Shown here piece by piece: positions 47,869 through 60,203 of a stretch of 64,000 nucleotides of DNA; within the stretch, counting starts at the first letter, position 1, and each line of letters begins with the position of its first letter. The translations under genes and the position numbers were made by a program. The notes beneath the pieces are model-generated. The model had not been told where the DNA came from, did no database searches, and was given only the letters and a program-made list of their open reading frames with translations. The stretch comes from Pyrocephalus nanus (lineage: Eukaryota; Chordata; Aves; Passeriformes; Tyrannidae), in the NCBI GenBank assembly GCA_038380795.1, contig CM076259.1, forward strand, positions 98,753,739 through 98,817,738. The letters are read 5' to 3'.

Positions 47869-50157
47869 ATGGAAGTTCCCTTGAATTTTATCTTAGAAGA
47901 CAGCTTTCAAGGTTGTGCAACATGATGGTACCTTCAAAGTACTATCTTCTAAGTAACTTTAGATAGGTAATAACATGTTTTGTTTATGACAATTTATAGC
48001 TGTCAAGGTTTGTTGAATTAGAAGGGATAATCAATGAGCTGCCAGCTTTAGAGTGAGCTTTGGCTCCCATCAGGTCACAATGAAGTTGCAACTCCAAATG
48101 CTTCTTGAGGGATCTTGGTGAAGAAGACAGTTGCCAGTCTTGTTCTTAAGGCATGCAAGTAAGGAGTAGTAGGTCCTGTGAATGATGCAACTGTTCTGTC
48201 AGCTCTGGGTATAGGAGCAAATCCTGTGAACTTTTACTGTCTCTGCTTGAAAATATATTGAATTGAAAGAGTTCTGAAAGCTGAAAAAACTGCTGACTAA
48301 ACTATAAACTAGGAACCTACTCCCTGAGCAGGGAATAAAGTGTGCAATGTAATACCTGAGCACTGTGTTCATGCTCTTCTCTGTCTTGATTTACTCCATT
48401 TGCTGTTGCTTTTTTATTATGCCATATATTTGATAAAACAAGTTCTAACAGGATGATGTGTTCCTGGAACAAGTTAAGAGTTTCTAAGTAGTTGCTGGAT
48501 GTTGTCTTCCTGTTGCAGCTGAAGAAGGCACAGGTGCTTGTCTGGCTTCAAATTCTTCGAGGTTGTTGGGCCCTTATAATCAGTGCCAGAGTTGGCTTGT
48601 GTGCCCTTTTCCTTTGACCTCCACAGGGCAAAATGATCTGGATAATTCTATGCCATTTCAAAAATAATTATTTTCTTTCTGAATTACTACAGTGAACCAG
48701 CAGACTTGGAGGGATTTTCTAGAAAATGAGGATGCAGAAAGATGTGGTGAGATTTTGTAGATCTCATTTAGATCTGCTTTGCAGAGACAAATCTGGTATG
48801 ATCTTCAGGGCAGGAATGAGTTGTTGTTCTCCTTAGCTGTTGCAGCTTGAAGCTGAAGAAGAGCTTTTATCTGTAGTCCTCCTGTAGGCATATAAAGCAG
48901 CACTAGTATTTTAATTATTTTCCTGGGAATCTGCAGCATTGCTTTACTTTCATTCTCATCTTCACACAAGAACAGCCAAGCTTATGTGCTCTCAGTTTAA
49001 ATTCTATGTTTTCTCCAGATCTGAGCTGAAAGTAGAATGTGTGCCTTAAGCATTCATTCTTAGCTTTTCAATCTTATTTTGTAGAATTAATACCACTTGG
49101 TTAAAAATGATTCAGCCCCTGCTTGGGAAAATATCTTCATGCTCTGAAGAAGTCCAGTAGTCCACTGAAGACCTTGCTGAGAGAACAAGAGGGGAAGAGT
49201 ACTGAGGCCAATAGAAAAGGCATTAATGTAGTCCACACAGAAAATCCTGTGGTTTACCTGCATCAGTATTCAAAGCACAACTTGAGGTGGGTTTTGGTGG
49301 GTGGGGTTTTTTTTGTTTGTTTGTTTTTTTTGTTTGTTTTTTTGTTTTCTTTTGTTTTGTTTTGTTTTTTTTTTAATCCTGAATATACCTAGTAGGCACA
49401 TCAGCTATAAGCAGGTAGAAATTGGAGTTTAAGACTGAAGTAGTAGGAGAGCTGAGGAGGAAACAGCAAAGTAAGTGGAAATGATGAGGAGATAAGGGAA
49501 AATAGCCAGTGGGAAGAAAAATGAAATCACTTATCCTTAGAAAGAGTGCACCTGTTCTTGTCCCACTTGTACTCACTGGTAGCAGCTTCTAAAACTAACT
49601 GCTATAAATCACCTGAACTGTGAAGGTTATGAAAAATTGTCCCAGCTTTTACAAACCTTTCTTGTGAAATGTTGCCTCAGAAGCATTCCTAGGCAGAGAA
49701 CTGGTGAGATATGCTTGTTTGTACACATTTTTACTACCACTTTAAAAAGAAATGTTGGCAAAGCCTGAAAGAAGACTAATTACAGCTTTGCAGTGGAGGT
49801 CTTAATATGGTTGTGGATGACATTGCCTTTTGTTTGTGGAGCAAAAAATAGAAGTTAGGGTGAAACTGTGAAGCAGGAAGCAGGGACTGCATTGTTAAAA
49901 TGGCTCTTAAATTATTACTTCAAGAATGTCACTTGCTGGTGATTCAGGATACAGTGATGACAGGGGAGGGTTATTCCAGATGGATGCAAATGATTAAACA
50001 GCATGCAGAAGAAATGAGAGAAATAAATGCATGTTCGGGAGAGAAATAGCAGGGACAGAATGAGTGTTTAAAGAGAACAAGATAAAAATCAACCCATTCC
50101 TCAGTTTTGAAGCCAAATCAGCACCCCCTTGACTCATTAAATTGTTCTTTTAAATCC
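47869..50157 (+). other. FRMPD4 intron 1, no exon seen
   Basis: No named transposon recognised. A (GTTT)n tract is at 49307-49374. Confidence 0.5.
49307..49374. repeat. (GTTT)n / T-rich low-complexity tract
   Basis: Irregular GTTT and GTTTT units with T runs of up to ten. Confidence 0.92.
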
Positions 50158-50284
50158 AGAAATTGGCTTTCTAAAATGTCACCTCATCAAACAGCAAAGT
50201 GATCTTAAGGGGAGGGGAGTCAAGACCAACAAATTATGAGCAGAAGCTCTTGCTATTTTAGTTCTGCCCATGCAGTGTAGCTTT
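50158..50284. repeat. Unnamed 127-bp repeat, copy 1
   Basis: Starts AGAAATTGGCTTT and ends GCAGTGTAGCTTT. A second direct copy begins at 51336. By hand alignment the two differ at roughly 16 of 127 positions, and similarity stops sharply on both sides. It matches no family I recognise. Confidence 0.85.
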
Positions 50285-50393
50285 AAGTTGGAGACTTAAT
50301 AAATTGTCCTTGTGATTGCTGACATTTGTATTTATGCAATATTTCCATTCTTGTTTAGCATCAGGCAGGATGGTCATTTAATCTAAGTGTGTA

Positions 50394-50950
50394 CAGAATC
50401 ACTGAATGGTTGAGGCTGGAAGGGTATGGAGGTTGTACCTTTGGAGGTCATCAGGTCCAATCCCCTTCTCAGAGCATCTCTGGTTGAGTTTAGGATATCT
50501 CCAAGGGTAGAGACTCCGCAGTCTCTGTATGCAACTTGAGCCAGTGTTTAACCACTGCAACCTCATTTCAATAAAATATTTTCATTGCTCAAATGAAATT
50601 TTCTGTATTTAAATTTGTGCCCATTTCTCCTTGTCTTGTCACTGGGCACCACTGAGGAAAGCTTGGCTATGTCTTCTTTACCTCCCCAGCAGGTATTTAT
50701 ACATGTGGATATGTTCCCTTGAGCCTTCTCCTTTCCAGGCCAATCAGTTCTGGCTCTCTCAGCCTTTATTTGTTTGTCAGATGCTCTTAATCATCTTTAT
50801 GTTCCTTTGCTAGACTTGCTCCAGTATGCCCATATCTCTCTTGCTTTGGGGAGACAAGAGCTGGACCCAGCAGTCTATGTGTACCTCACTGGGGCTGAAC
50901 ACAATGCCCTCCCTCAACCTGCTGGTGTCACTCTTCCTAATTTAGCTGGA
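50394..50950 (-). mobile_element. CR1 LINE, 5'-truncated 3' end
   Basis: Starts ACAGAATCACTGAATGGTTG, then GGAGGTCATCAGGTCC, GATATCTCCAAGGGTAGAGA, TTTGTGCCCATTTCTCCTTG and CTTGTCACTGGGCACCACTG: the reverse complement of a CR1 3' region of the subfamily with 'ggaggtcatctggtcc'. It extends into the RT C-terminal region but holds no usable frame. It lies between the two copies of the 127-bp repeat. Confidence 0.92.
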
Positions 50951-51335
50951 ATGTGGAGAATTCTGTAAACTCAACTATTTTATGAGGCACTTGAGAGCTT
51001 TCAACTTGGAGTTGTCGTGCCATCAGCCAGGGGGTGATGTGTGAGGCGGTGATTTCCCTTGGGTTGCTCTGCTGCTCTCAGGTCACATGTGGACTCTTTG
51101 GGTAGCTGAGAGAAAGCAGCAATTTGTGGTTTCAGCTTCTTCATGTGCTCAGCTGCCAACAGAGAAAGAGCAATACTTGGATCTCTTCTTTGGAAGATGG
51201 TTCTAGAGGGTTTGAAGTGGAGGGATGTCAGGGATTTGAGGGAGGTGAAGCCCAGGTAAATGTGCTGTGAAGGGAAGGACTTGCCTGACTTAGCCTTTTA
51301 AAAATTCTAATGGCCTGTTAGCTTATTTTGAATGT

Positions 51336-51461
51336 AGAAATTGGCTTTACCAAATGTCACTTTATCAAACAGCAAAGGGACCTTAAGAGAGGGGGATCAA
51401 GGCCATCAAATTATAAGCAGAAGCTCTCACTATTTTAGTTCTGCCCATTCAGTGTAGCTTT
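51336..51461. repeat. Unnamed 127-bp repeat, copy 2
   Basis: Direct partner of 50158-50284, about 1178 bases downstream. Shared blocks include ATCAAACAGCAAAG, AGCAGAAGCTCT and TATTTTAGTTCTGCCCAT. Sequences beyond the ends do not match those beyond copy 1. Confidence 0.85.
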
Positions 51462-54242
51462 GAGCAGTTTTGGCCAGCCTGCCTGTGAGCATATTTTTAC
51501 TTGTTTTGGCGTACTTTAAAAGACTTGAATAATGCTTATTCATTTGTGATTTCTGCAGTATCAAGGCTTGCATCCAAAGACACATCCTGTGAGTGTCCCT
51601 TGGGCCAGACTGGTCCATTAACTTGTAGTATATTTGCTATAGGTTTCCATTTTTTTTTCTTTTTAATTTGTATTCATAGCTGGAATGCTTTCTCTCTTAC
51701 TTCCATCTTCACTGGGACTTAGGAATGTGTTTTAGTCTTTATTTTGATTTTTGTTTTTATCATTCAGAGTTCTGTTTCTTTGCTTTAAATCCAACCCTGA
51801 AAAAAAAAATCCTCCTAGAAAATAGTTGATGTATTTACAGAAGTTATCACTAAGGTTTGCTTAGGAATAGGAGTTTGCTAAGAAATTTGTCCAAAACATT
51901 TTGTTTCACATCTGGAAGAGAAAAATGCTTCTGTCACTCCCTTCCTGGTTTACTGAAAGATCTGTGTGTTTGATAGTTGCCAAATGCTTACATACTGATG
52001 CTGGTAATTTAAATGAGGGAAAGAAATATTAATGTTACTAAATTAGCAAAGATTAATACTGGAAGAAAGAGGTGGATTTTTTTTTTTTTTAAATTCTGTA
52101 GGAATTACTAAACTTGTAAAATATGAACTTACTATATTTTGAATGATACCACCTTTCAAAGGATGACATTTAGGAAATCCAGCATATTTCACTGGAAATT
52201 TAAGAGAAGCAGGTTATTGAGGTATGCACATTTTGATAAACATAGATTTTTACTTTTCCCATTGTAATCTGTTTCTGTGTTTTTCTTATGCTAGTATTGA
52301 CAATTACAGAAATAACTCGGAAATGCAGAAGAAAGCCTTAAGTGATACTTAAGCTCCATCATACAATGCTTAAACAAGTTTGTCAGTCTGAATTACTCAG
52401 TTGTAAGATTTGTTCTCTGGCTTACAGTTAAAATGAGCTAATAAAATACAAATAGTTTGTTTTGCTGTAGTTGAGGTTCTCGTCAATTACATCAGAGTGT
52501 TAATTGTAAACCCAATCCTAATACTTTTAAATTAAGGTGTCACCTTAACATAAAAAACCCTGACTGAAAACTTGTTAAAGTGATATGGGATCTAATGGCC
52601 TCATTGAGGGTCACATAGAGGAGTGTAATTTTGGCTGCGTTGGCCAAGTCTTGGTAGAAATGCACCCAAATACATTAAGTATGTGATACAATAACCTATT
52701 TCTGCAAAAATATTTGTCTGATATATTAGCAACATTTGTATCTAATAAAAGAAACTCAGTGATACGAAATACGAGATCTTGTATATAATGAAGCCTTATC
52801 TGCTTCTTTTATCCCAAGATAGGAAGCATTTGGCAAAGGTCTTAAAGTCCAGAGTATAAAATATAGAACACTTCTTTTCATAGCTGATTTCATTAGGTTA
52901 TGTCCTCACATCTTCAATTAAAGATTCCTTATATTTAAAATATTTTTTTTTAAACTGTAAGAATTTTTTTTTCCCAATAAGAAAAAAATAGATTTGGTGG
53001 GGAAACCTGGAAGTGCTGTGTAATAAGGATGTCAATCTTTTTCTCTAACTATTAAAACATTTTCTGCAGTGCTCAGTGAAAACTAGAATTAATCTGAATG
53101 AGGATTGAGCAATTTCTGCATATATTATGTCAAAATTGGCAAATAACAATGCAGGGCAAAATGCTGACAGAGCAACTTTGTCTTTACTTGAATAGTCTTT
53201 TTTTTTTTTTTTCTTTTATAGCACATGTATATTTCTGTGTGTAAAGTGGGATAGTGCTCTGAGAAAGATCAGCCGCTTAATATTTCATTTTGCCCATGTC
53301 TCCTCTGGTTCAGAATACCTGCATATGTATTCTGCAGTGTGCGCAGAACTGCTTGTTTTCCTCAGAGCTGCTCTGTGGTTCACTTATCGTTGCATCTGCA
53401 TACTTAAAACTATACTGAATTTATTTTACACTCCTTCTCTAAGATTAAATAGCCTTTTGTTATTTGTTTATGGAAGGGGAATTAATGTATGAAATGATTA
53501 AGGCTAAAGCAGTTGAACGTCTGAGTATCTTGCTCTCACATGCAGTATGGGACACATACATGTGATTTTTCATGGTGATGTTTGTTCATTTTTGTAGCCC
53601 TCTTCAAAGAATAAGAACAAACTTGTGTGGGTTTTTGGTTTGTGGTATGGTCTGAAATTTATTAATAAAATATTTATTTTCCATTTTTGCAAATGTCAGG
53701 ATCCTTCTTTCTGCCATAGATGACTTTTCTGCTTAGTACTTCTGCAAAAAAAAGGCTCAATTTGGCATCTGCAAAGGACAAGCCCCACAGCTGTACTTTG
53801 TAGACAGTTTGGCTTAAGTGATTTGGAAGATCCTGCTTAATCTGTAGACCTGGATTTTTCTTTTCTTTTTTAAACCTCTCCATCTGGGAAAAGTTGACAT
53901 TTTGTATTCTTGTGTGTGTGTGCAGATATATAGGTATTTATACAGAGAATATATATATATTCCTTATTTTAGGTGGTTGGTTTGTTTATGTTATTAAAGA
54001 CACAATCCATTATCTGGAATAACAGTAATCTTTTCATATGCCATATATTCAATCTTAATATCCAGAATTTCAACAGTTGGCCATTACCTTCTGTATCTAT
54101 GATTAAGATAGAAAATGTAGGAGTATAGTGGACTTCACAGCTGTTCATAATTGCATGTTCTGACTCCAGGCTTCTCCCGGCTTTAGTTTCGTTCCAGCTT
54201 CTACCACTATTGGGCTTCTTCTGTCTGATCCTTCCCCCTCAG
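51462..54242 (+). other. FRMPD4 intron 1, no exon seen
   Basis: AT-rich, with T15 at 53198-53212, (TG)6 at 53911-53922 and (AT)6 at 53949-53960. No named transposon or coding exon. Confidence 0.5.
53911..53960. repeat. (TG)6 and (AT)6 microsatellites
   Basis: TGTGTGTGTGTG at 53911-53922 and ATATATATATAT at 53949-53960, separated by GCAGATATATAGG-like sequence. Confidence 0.88.
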
Positions 54243-54534
54243 CAGGTTTCTGTTTCCCTGACGCTTCCACAGTACTTTTCTTTAACCCCTGTTTGTGTTG
54301 GCTGCTTCTGTCATCTCATCTCATCCCTGCGTGCCCGCGAGCCGCTGTTGCGGCGCTGCCTGCCCAGTTCTCTTGCCATTTGCTGTAACAGCTCCCAGTC
54401 AAGAGGATGAACAGCCGTAAGTGAAATCCGTCTCAGCCGCCTCGACTTACAGGTGGAGCGCCCTCCGTGGCTCTCTGGAATTAGTGCCTGCTCTCTTTTT
54501 CTTCACTGGATGCATTGACGGCAGGTAAGGAAGG
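54243..54534 (+). other. Candidate non-coding or alternative exon in a CpG-enriched patch
   Basis: A strong acceptor (pyrimidine-rich stretch ending CCTTCCCCCTCAG|CAG, with tandem AGs at 54241 and 54244) and a near-ideal donor CAG|GTAAGG at 54535 bound about 292 bases. The region is unusually CpG-rich for this intron (around 17 CpGs from 54170 to 54535). An internal alternative donor GTAAGT is at 54417, just after ATGAACAGCC. It is not a coding continuation of exon 1: joined to the phase-2 end it meets a TGA within six codons. It could be an alternative 5' exon, a lncRNA exon or a poison exon, or chance. Confidence 0.3.
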
Positions 54535-54998
54535 GTGTGAGAGTTCCCTTCATTCAGTCAGGAGAAAAAAGTGCTCCAGGCCTCCCCAAAAGGATGCCTG
54601 TCAGTAAAATTCTTCCCTGCCAATGCTTTTTTGGTTTGTTTGTTTTAAAAATACTGCTAACATAATTGTATTTTCATGAGAACAGCAGCCACACTGGTTC
54701 AGATCAAGGAGACTGGTTAGCCTGGTTAACAAAACTGTATTTACCTTACATAGAATTAAAAGTCTATAAATTAAGCTGTGTGCAGTGAAATGCTGAAGTA
54801 CTTACTGGGAAAGGGGATGAGTATGGAAAAGCATGAAGATACTTCTCCAAAAATTAACCCTGGAAGAAGGAATATTGTAAGGATGGTGAGAAGCCTGTTG
54901 TATTTAGATACACGTTGGCAATCTGCAATTAAATACAGACTCTTGATAAACAGGGAAAAATAGCAGCATGGACCCTTTCTGCTTGGCCCACTTTTTAA

Positions 54999-55025
54999 TT
55001 TTTTTTTTTTCTTTTTTTTTTTTTT
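54999..55025. repeat. T-rich tract (T12-C-T14)
   Basis: T residues broken once by C. Confidence 0.9.
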
Positions 55026-55292
55026 CTTTCTGAGAAGCAAATATTTGAATATTGATGGGGAGGCAGTGGCAGTTACTGACCCGTCCATAGTGATATGGCT
55101 GACAAAAGAAATAAGATTATTCTGTTGCACTTTCAGTTCACCTCTTGTTTTCTGTTTCCATGGATATTCAGGAAGAGGGGTAATGTAGAATTAGCATTTT
55201 CCAGTGAATGAGTAATTATACCAGAAATTTCCTGTTGATCTTGACAGCTGATTCCTTCTTTTTAAGGAATATGCATTTGTAGCTTTAGGATG

Positions 55293-55495
55293 TTGAATCA
55301 TTAAGGTTGGAAAAGGCCTCTAAGATCACTAAACCCAACCTTTGACCAAACACCACCTTGTCAACTAGACCATAGCACCGAGTGCGACATCCAGTCATTT
55401 CTTCAACACTTCGGGGATGGTGACTCCACTTCCTTGGGCAGCCCATGCCAATGCTTGACAACCCTTTCAGTGGAGAAATCCTTCCTGCAAATGTC
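55293..55495 (-). mobile_element. CR1 LINE, 3' UTR fragment
   Basis: TGAATCATTAAGGTTGGAAA, then AGGCCTCTAAGATCACTAAA, and GGGGATGGTGACTCCACTTC followed by TTGGGCAGCC: the reverse complement of a CR1 3' UTR. It is about 200 bases, 5'-truncated, with no coding sequence. Confidence 0.92.
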
Positions 55496-56056
55496 TTTTA
55501 ATACCATATTACTTGAATTAGGACTATACTGATTTATTTTCCCTGATGTTTTTGCAGTGTTAAGCGATATGATTTAATAGCACACTTCTGGATTGCATGG
55601 AAATATAAATTGAATATAAAAGTTAGCAGTAGCATAGAGCAACACTTAGTGAAGACATTTGACTTTGAGTTCAGGTGGTCACTGTACTTGTAGCTGTCAC
55701 TGGATTTCCTCTCACTGGATTAGAAAACTGTACCTGTTATTGGGAAAATATTGCAGCACAGTGTTTGTTGTGTTCTTATACATATGTTTAAAAGCTTATC
55801 GAAATTGAATACTGCAATCATACAGTTTTATTCGCAGAAGCAGGGTTTTTTTCTCTCTTATTTCATAAGCATCCACAGATTTCAGAGTATGTGCTGTGAC
55901 CTTTTGGGGTTATTTATCTTCCTTCTTGTATGCAGTAGATCTTGTGTGCTTTAATCTGTGTTTGCTGAGAAGCAGTCAAATTGTCTCTTCTGTACCAATC
56001 TGTCTTTTTCTGCGCGTGTGTGTATTAATCCATGCTCTGATGTATGAAGGGTTTTG

Positions 56057-56072
56057 AAAAAAAAAAAAAAAA
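56057..56072. repeat. A16 homopolymer
   Basis: Sixteen A residues. Confidence 0.95.
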
Positions 56073-57607
56073 GTGAGTCATCTGTATCAGTATGTTTGTT
56101 AAATATATGTTAAAACATTACGGACACTCATATACTATTTATAAGAATATACTTAATTGTTTAAATGTGCTTTAGCTTGTTAGGATGGGTGAGATGTGGT
56201 GCCCTCTTCATGTACGTGTTCTCTCAGTTTGCTAATCTGAGGCTTTTTGATCCAACTATATAAACCATTGAAAAATTGATGGAGATTAAATAAATCTGAT
56301 TTATTCAGTTTTCTTGTGTGTGTAAGTAGGTCTGAAGGACTGAGAAAACAAAGCAAGTTCCTTGTGGCATTTTGAAAAGTCTTTTGAAACACTGGAATAA
56401 ATAACTGTTTGTGATATGAGATCTGATTATGCACTAGAGGATTGAAAGACAAAAAAATGTTGACTTCAGCATCAGTAGAGCTTGCATGAGTGAAGTCAGA
56501 GCCAAGACTTAATCATAAAAAAGTGTGTTTAAATTGTCCTTTCAGATTTTAGGTACTGATGTAAAATCAGAAGTTCATAATTTAAACAGACTTCTTTCCA
56601 CAATTACATTAATAGCAGCTTCAAAACTTTTTTGTTCTTAAGGTTGCACACAGTTCTCTCTCCCTATAACATCAGTGGCAAAAAACATGACAGTTTTATC
56701 CTTAGTTTGTGAAACACTTGCCTAGGCGTTTTTGAAGCCAGTATTGTTGGTATGTACCTGTCTAGGTCAGGAAGGAAAGATAGCAAGACAGACCAAGTGG
56801 AAGACATCACTTAGAACAATGATAAATTAGTTTATGCTGAATAATTTCAAGGTACAGTCAGCTTTGTTAGTTAAGATTTTGCATCACACTTTTCTGAGAG
56901 GCAAAATGATTTATTCTTTGTTAAAACATAGTAAGAATGTTTATTTTAATAGCTATTGAAATTAGTCCAAATATTTACTTTGCATATTTGCACATGTATA
57001 CGATTTTCCCTTTCCCCACTGTTTATCAGTGGATTTATAGAGTTTTCCACGTTGGTATAGTACGTTATGCTAGAAGCCTTAGGTAGAATCACAACCCTTT
57101 TTATCACACTGCACAAATAAATTCATATTTATAATGAGGCCAAACTAAGCTCAGTAGACTAAAATATTGATACAAAAACCTACATGTAGTTAGAAACAAC
57201 ATTACTTTTCCCCTAGGTTCTTGCTGTCTCTGATCTCCCATAGTGTGTTCCTTTTTTTCCCCCACTGCTTTCTCAGCCTCTGATTTTATGCAGGTTGTGT
57301 GAGGATGTATGTAAGTGCAGACTATTTGTGAAAGCAGTATCAAGTTCTGGGTCCATACACAGTTGTGGGCAAGGCCCTGGGATTCTAGAAAGATGTTGGT
57401 TTAAGGGAAGGAAACATATAATAAGATGTCTAGAAAAAGTGACCTTTTGAAAAGTCTGAACAAATCATGTTTGTTTACTGACAAGAGAAACAAATTTTCA
57501 TATATATAAGAGACTAATGTCAGGAGAGAAGCAATAATCTGCTTTCTATTCATAATGGGTAGGACAAGAAGCTTAATGTACAGCTAGAAGAATGTGGGTT
57601 AGATGCT

Positions 57608-57621
57608 AAAAAAAAAAAAAA
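57608..57621. repeat. A14 homopolymer
   Basis: Fourteen A residues. Confidence 0.95.
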
Positions 57622-59812
57622 GAAAGACAAACAGAAAACAGACCAAGATAGGGCAGAATACTTCAGAGCAGCAAGATAGCGAGCTCCAGAATAGGTTACT
57701 GAGGAAAAGATTGGAAAACTCTGTCTGGATTACTATGGAGTGAGGCCTGGGTTACCTGACATCTTCAGGTCATCCTCTGTTCCTTTTTTTCGCCCATTTT
57801 TGTTTTGTTGTTGGTTTTGGTTTTTTTGGGGCGTTAGGGTTTGCATTCCTTAAGGATTCATACTGTATATTATGAATATATGATAGTCTGAAGTTCCCAT
57901 ATTTTTATTTGCAATAACATTTTGCAGGCCAGTAAGCCCTGCAGTCCAGTGGATGTGTGTATTTTGGTATTTATGCTCTCCAAATTAGGATAATTTTTGT
58001 ACAGCTCCTGCTTTTGTATGCTGGAGGAGTAGCTGTATGCCTAATGAAATGGTTTCCTACAAAGCAATCAAGAAACAATTTTGTTTCAGAGGCCAGTTCT
58101 GCTTCTTTGCTTAATCTCTTTTCAGATACACCCTTGGAGTACAGGTGGTGTTAAGGAGGAGATGAATATCTGGAAAATGGCAATTTAGGGGCATGAGATG
58201 CATTTACATTCAGTCTGGGAATATACTTGCTGCCTGTGAGTCAGCAGTGTCAAACAACTATGCGGCTGAAGGGAAAATGATAAAATAAAAAGGACTGAAG
58301 TGACAAAATGAGTGCAAATTATGTAATCAAATGTTTCTCCTTTTTTAAAAATAGTTATTTCAAACCTAAATGAGCTTTACCAGCTAGCAGTAACGTCTTG
58401 AAGTATTAGAGTAATAAGCATTCATTGAATTTTGTTAGTTTTGATGTAATGTTAATTTTCAGTAATGCTGTGTTAATATCTAGGTGATATCACAGCTACT
58501 AAGTCGTAGAAGTACTGAAAAATGTTAAATAGTTTTTTTAAGATATGCATGGAAATAAAAGTCTTTCTGTTATATGAAGTGAGAGCATATTGGAAAATTG
58601 TGTTGCTACCTAATAGAGACCCTAAGTTCTATGTAGAAAGGTTGGGTGTCTTACTGAAAATGAGGTATCTGTAATGGTGCTGTGTGATCCTGTGTGGTTT
58701 ATTACTGCTAATTTATTTATCTTGGCACGGATTCATATGACCTAGCAATTTTAAAGTCTTGCAGGACTATTACATCGTATGGGTTAAACCCTGTATAATA
58801 CAGTCTTTTTCTGACTTTTTGCAGTTACCTTTGTGTTAGGCTAGTTACTTACCAGGGAGTGCAGCTTCTAGAAGTGTTTGGTCTTTGTTTACAGATGTGG
58901 AAGTACAAAGAAGATATATTGCACTCTAACTTCATCAGCAGCTAATGGTCCTCATTGCTGAAAAATGTAATTAAGCTCTATGTCTAATATGAATTTGTCT
59001 GGCTTCAGTTTCCAGGCATTGCCTCTGGTTTCTTCTTCAGAGCTCCAATGCTTTATTCTTAGTGAGATGTTTTTACTCTCTAATGAAGCCACCTTTCAAT
59101 ACTCTTGTTCTAAACTAATCAGACATCTCCTTAACTCTTGCTGTAAGGCATTTTCTCTAGCCCTTTGTTATTAATGTATCTATATGAATTGTTTTGGTTG
59201 TATTTTTATTAAAAGGTTTAAAGGAGAATTGCACATACACTGTTAACATCTGCCTCCCCAGTGCAATGCAACATACTAAAATCAATACTCTTGCTGTTTT
59301 CCTGTTGATTTATTGAAAGAGTTGTTCTGTACTACTTTGTTACTGTGTCATCATCCTAGGAGCTCAGATTCACTTACTAGCTCACTAGGAATTTTTCAGA
59401 GATTTCCCACTTCAGAACATGTGTAGAGTTCTGTGGAATTGGTTAGAATATTATATGCCCAGCCGTAAACTTTGGATGATTTCCCTGGTCCCTCTGCCAG
59501 CTGTGGCTTGTATCAGCAGCAACCATTTCTCTCCCAGATCACTGGTGAACTGTGAAGTAGCAAAGGACCAAGAACTGTTCTTGCTGGGTCCTATTTAGTT
59601 CTAATTTTATGTTAAATAATGTCTTTTCAAAACTTAATTACGTTTGCAAATGACTTGATTTTTTAATCAAAATAATGAGTGGGTAAAACCATTTGTCTTT
59701 GACAATGCCAGATATATTTCATCAGCACTCTTTTCACATTTAGTAATAGATTCCTCTTTTTTAGGTGTTAATTTTTTCTGACTGTGGACTGTAGTAGAGC
59801 CACTAAGTTAAT

Positions 59813-60203
59813 CACAGGGCTGTAGCACCTCTCATATGAAGAGAGGATGAGAGAGTTGGGTCTGTTCAGCTTGGAGAAGTGAAGACTCCAGGGAAACCTT
59901 ATAGCACCTTCCAGTACCTAATGGAGGCCTACAGGAGAGCTGGAGAGGGACTTTTTACAAGGGCACATAGTGACATGACAAGGTACAGGTTTAGATTAGA
60001 TACTAGGAAGAGATTCTTTACTGCACTGGAACAGGTTGCCCACTGGGGTTGTGGACTCCATATCCCTGGAAGCATTGAAGACAAGACTGGATGGGGCTCT
60101 GAGAAATGTGGTCTAGTGGAAGGTGTCCCTGCCCATGGCAGGGGATTTGAAATTAGGTGATCTATAAGGTCACTCCTTCAAACCCATTCTGTGATTCTAT
60201 GAC
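59813..60203 (+). mobile_element. CR1 LINE, 5'-truncated 3' end, sense to the gene
   Basis: TGTAGCACCTCTCATATGAA, then GTTCAGCTTGGAGAAG, AACAGGTTGCCCACTGGGGT, and ending CCCATTCTGTGATTCTATGA. The 3' end points right, which makes it the only clear sense-oriented CR1 in the intron. The frame at 59879-60160 is the degraded ORF2 C-terminus/3' UTR and is not a gene. Confidence 0.93.

Larger units (their letters stand above)
55496..59812 (+). other. FRMPD4 intron 1, no exon seen
   Basis: AT-rich, with A16 at 56057-56072 and A14 at 57608-57621. No named transposon or coding exon. Confidence 0.5.

Noticed and set aside
54210..54410. Open frame in the CpG patch as an FRMPD4 coding exon
   Set aside because: The frame is phase 0 at the acceptor whereas exon 1 ends in phase 2; in the required phase there is an early TGA.
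59879..60160. 93-codon plus-strand open frame as a gene
   Set aside because: It lies wholly inside a CR1 3' end.
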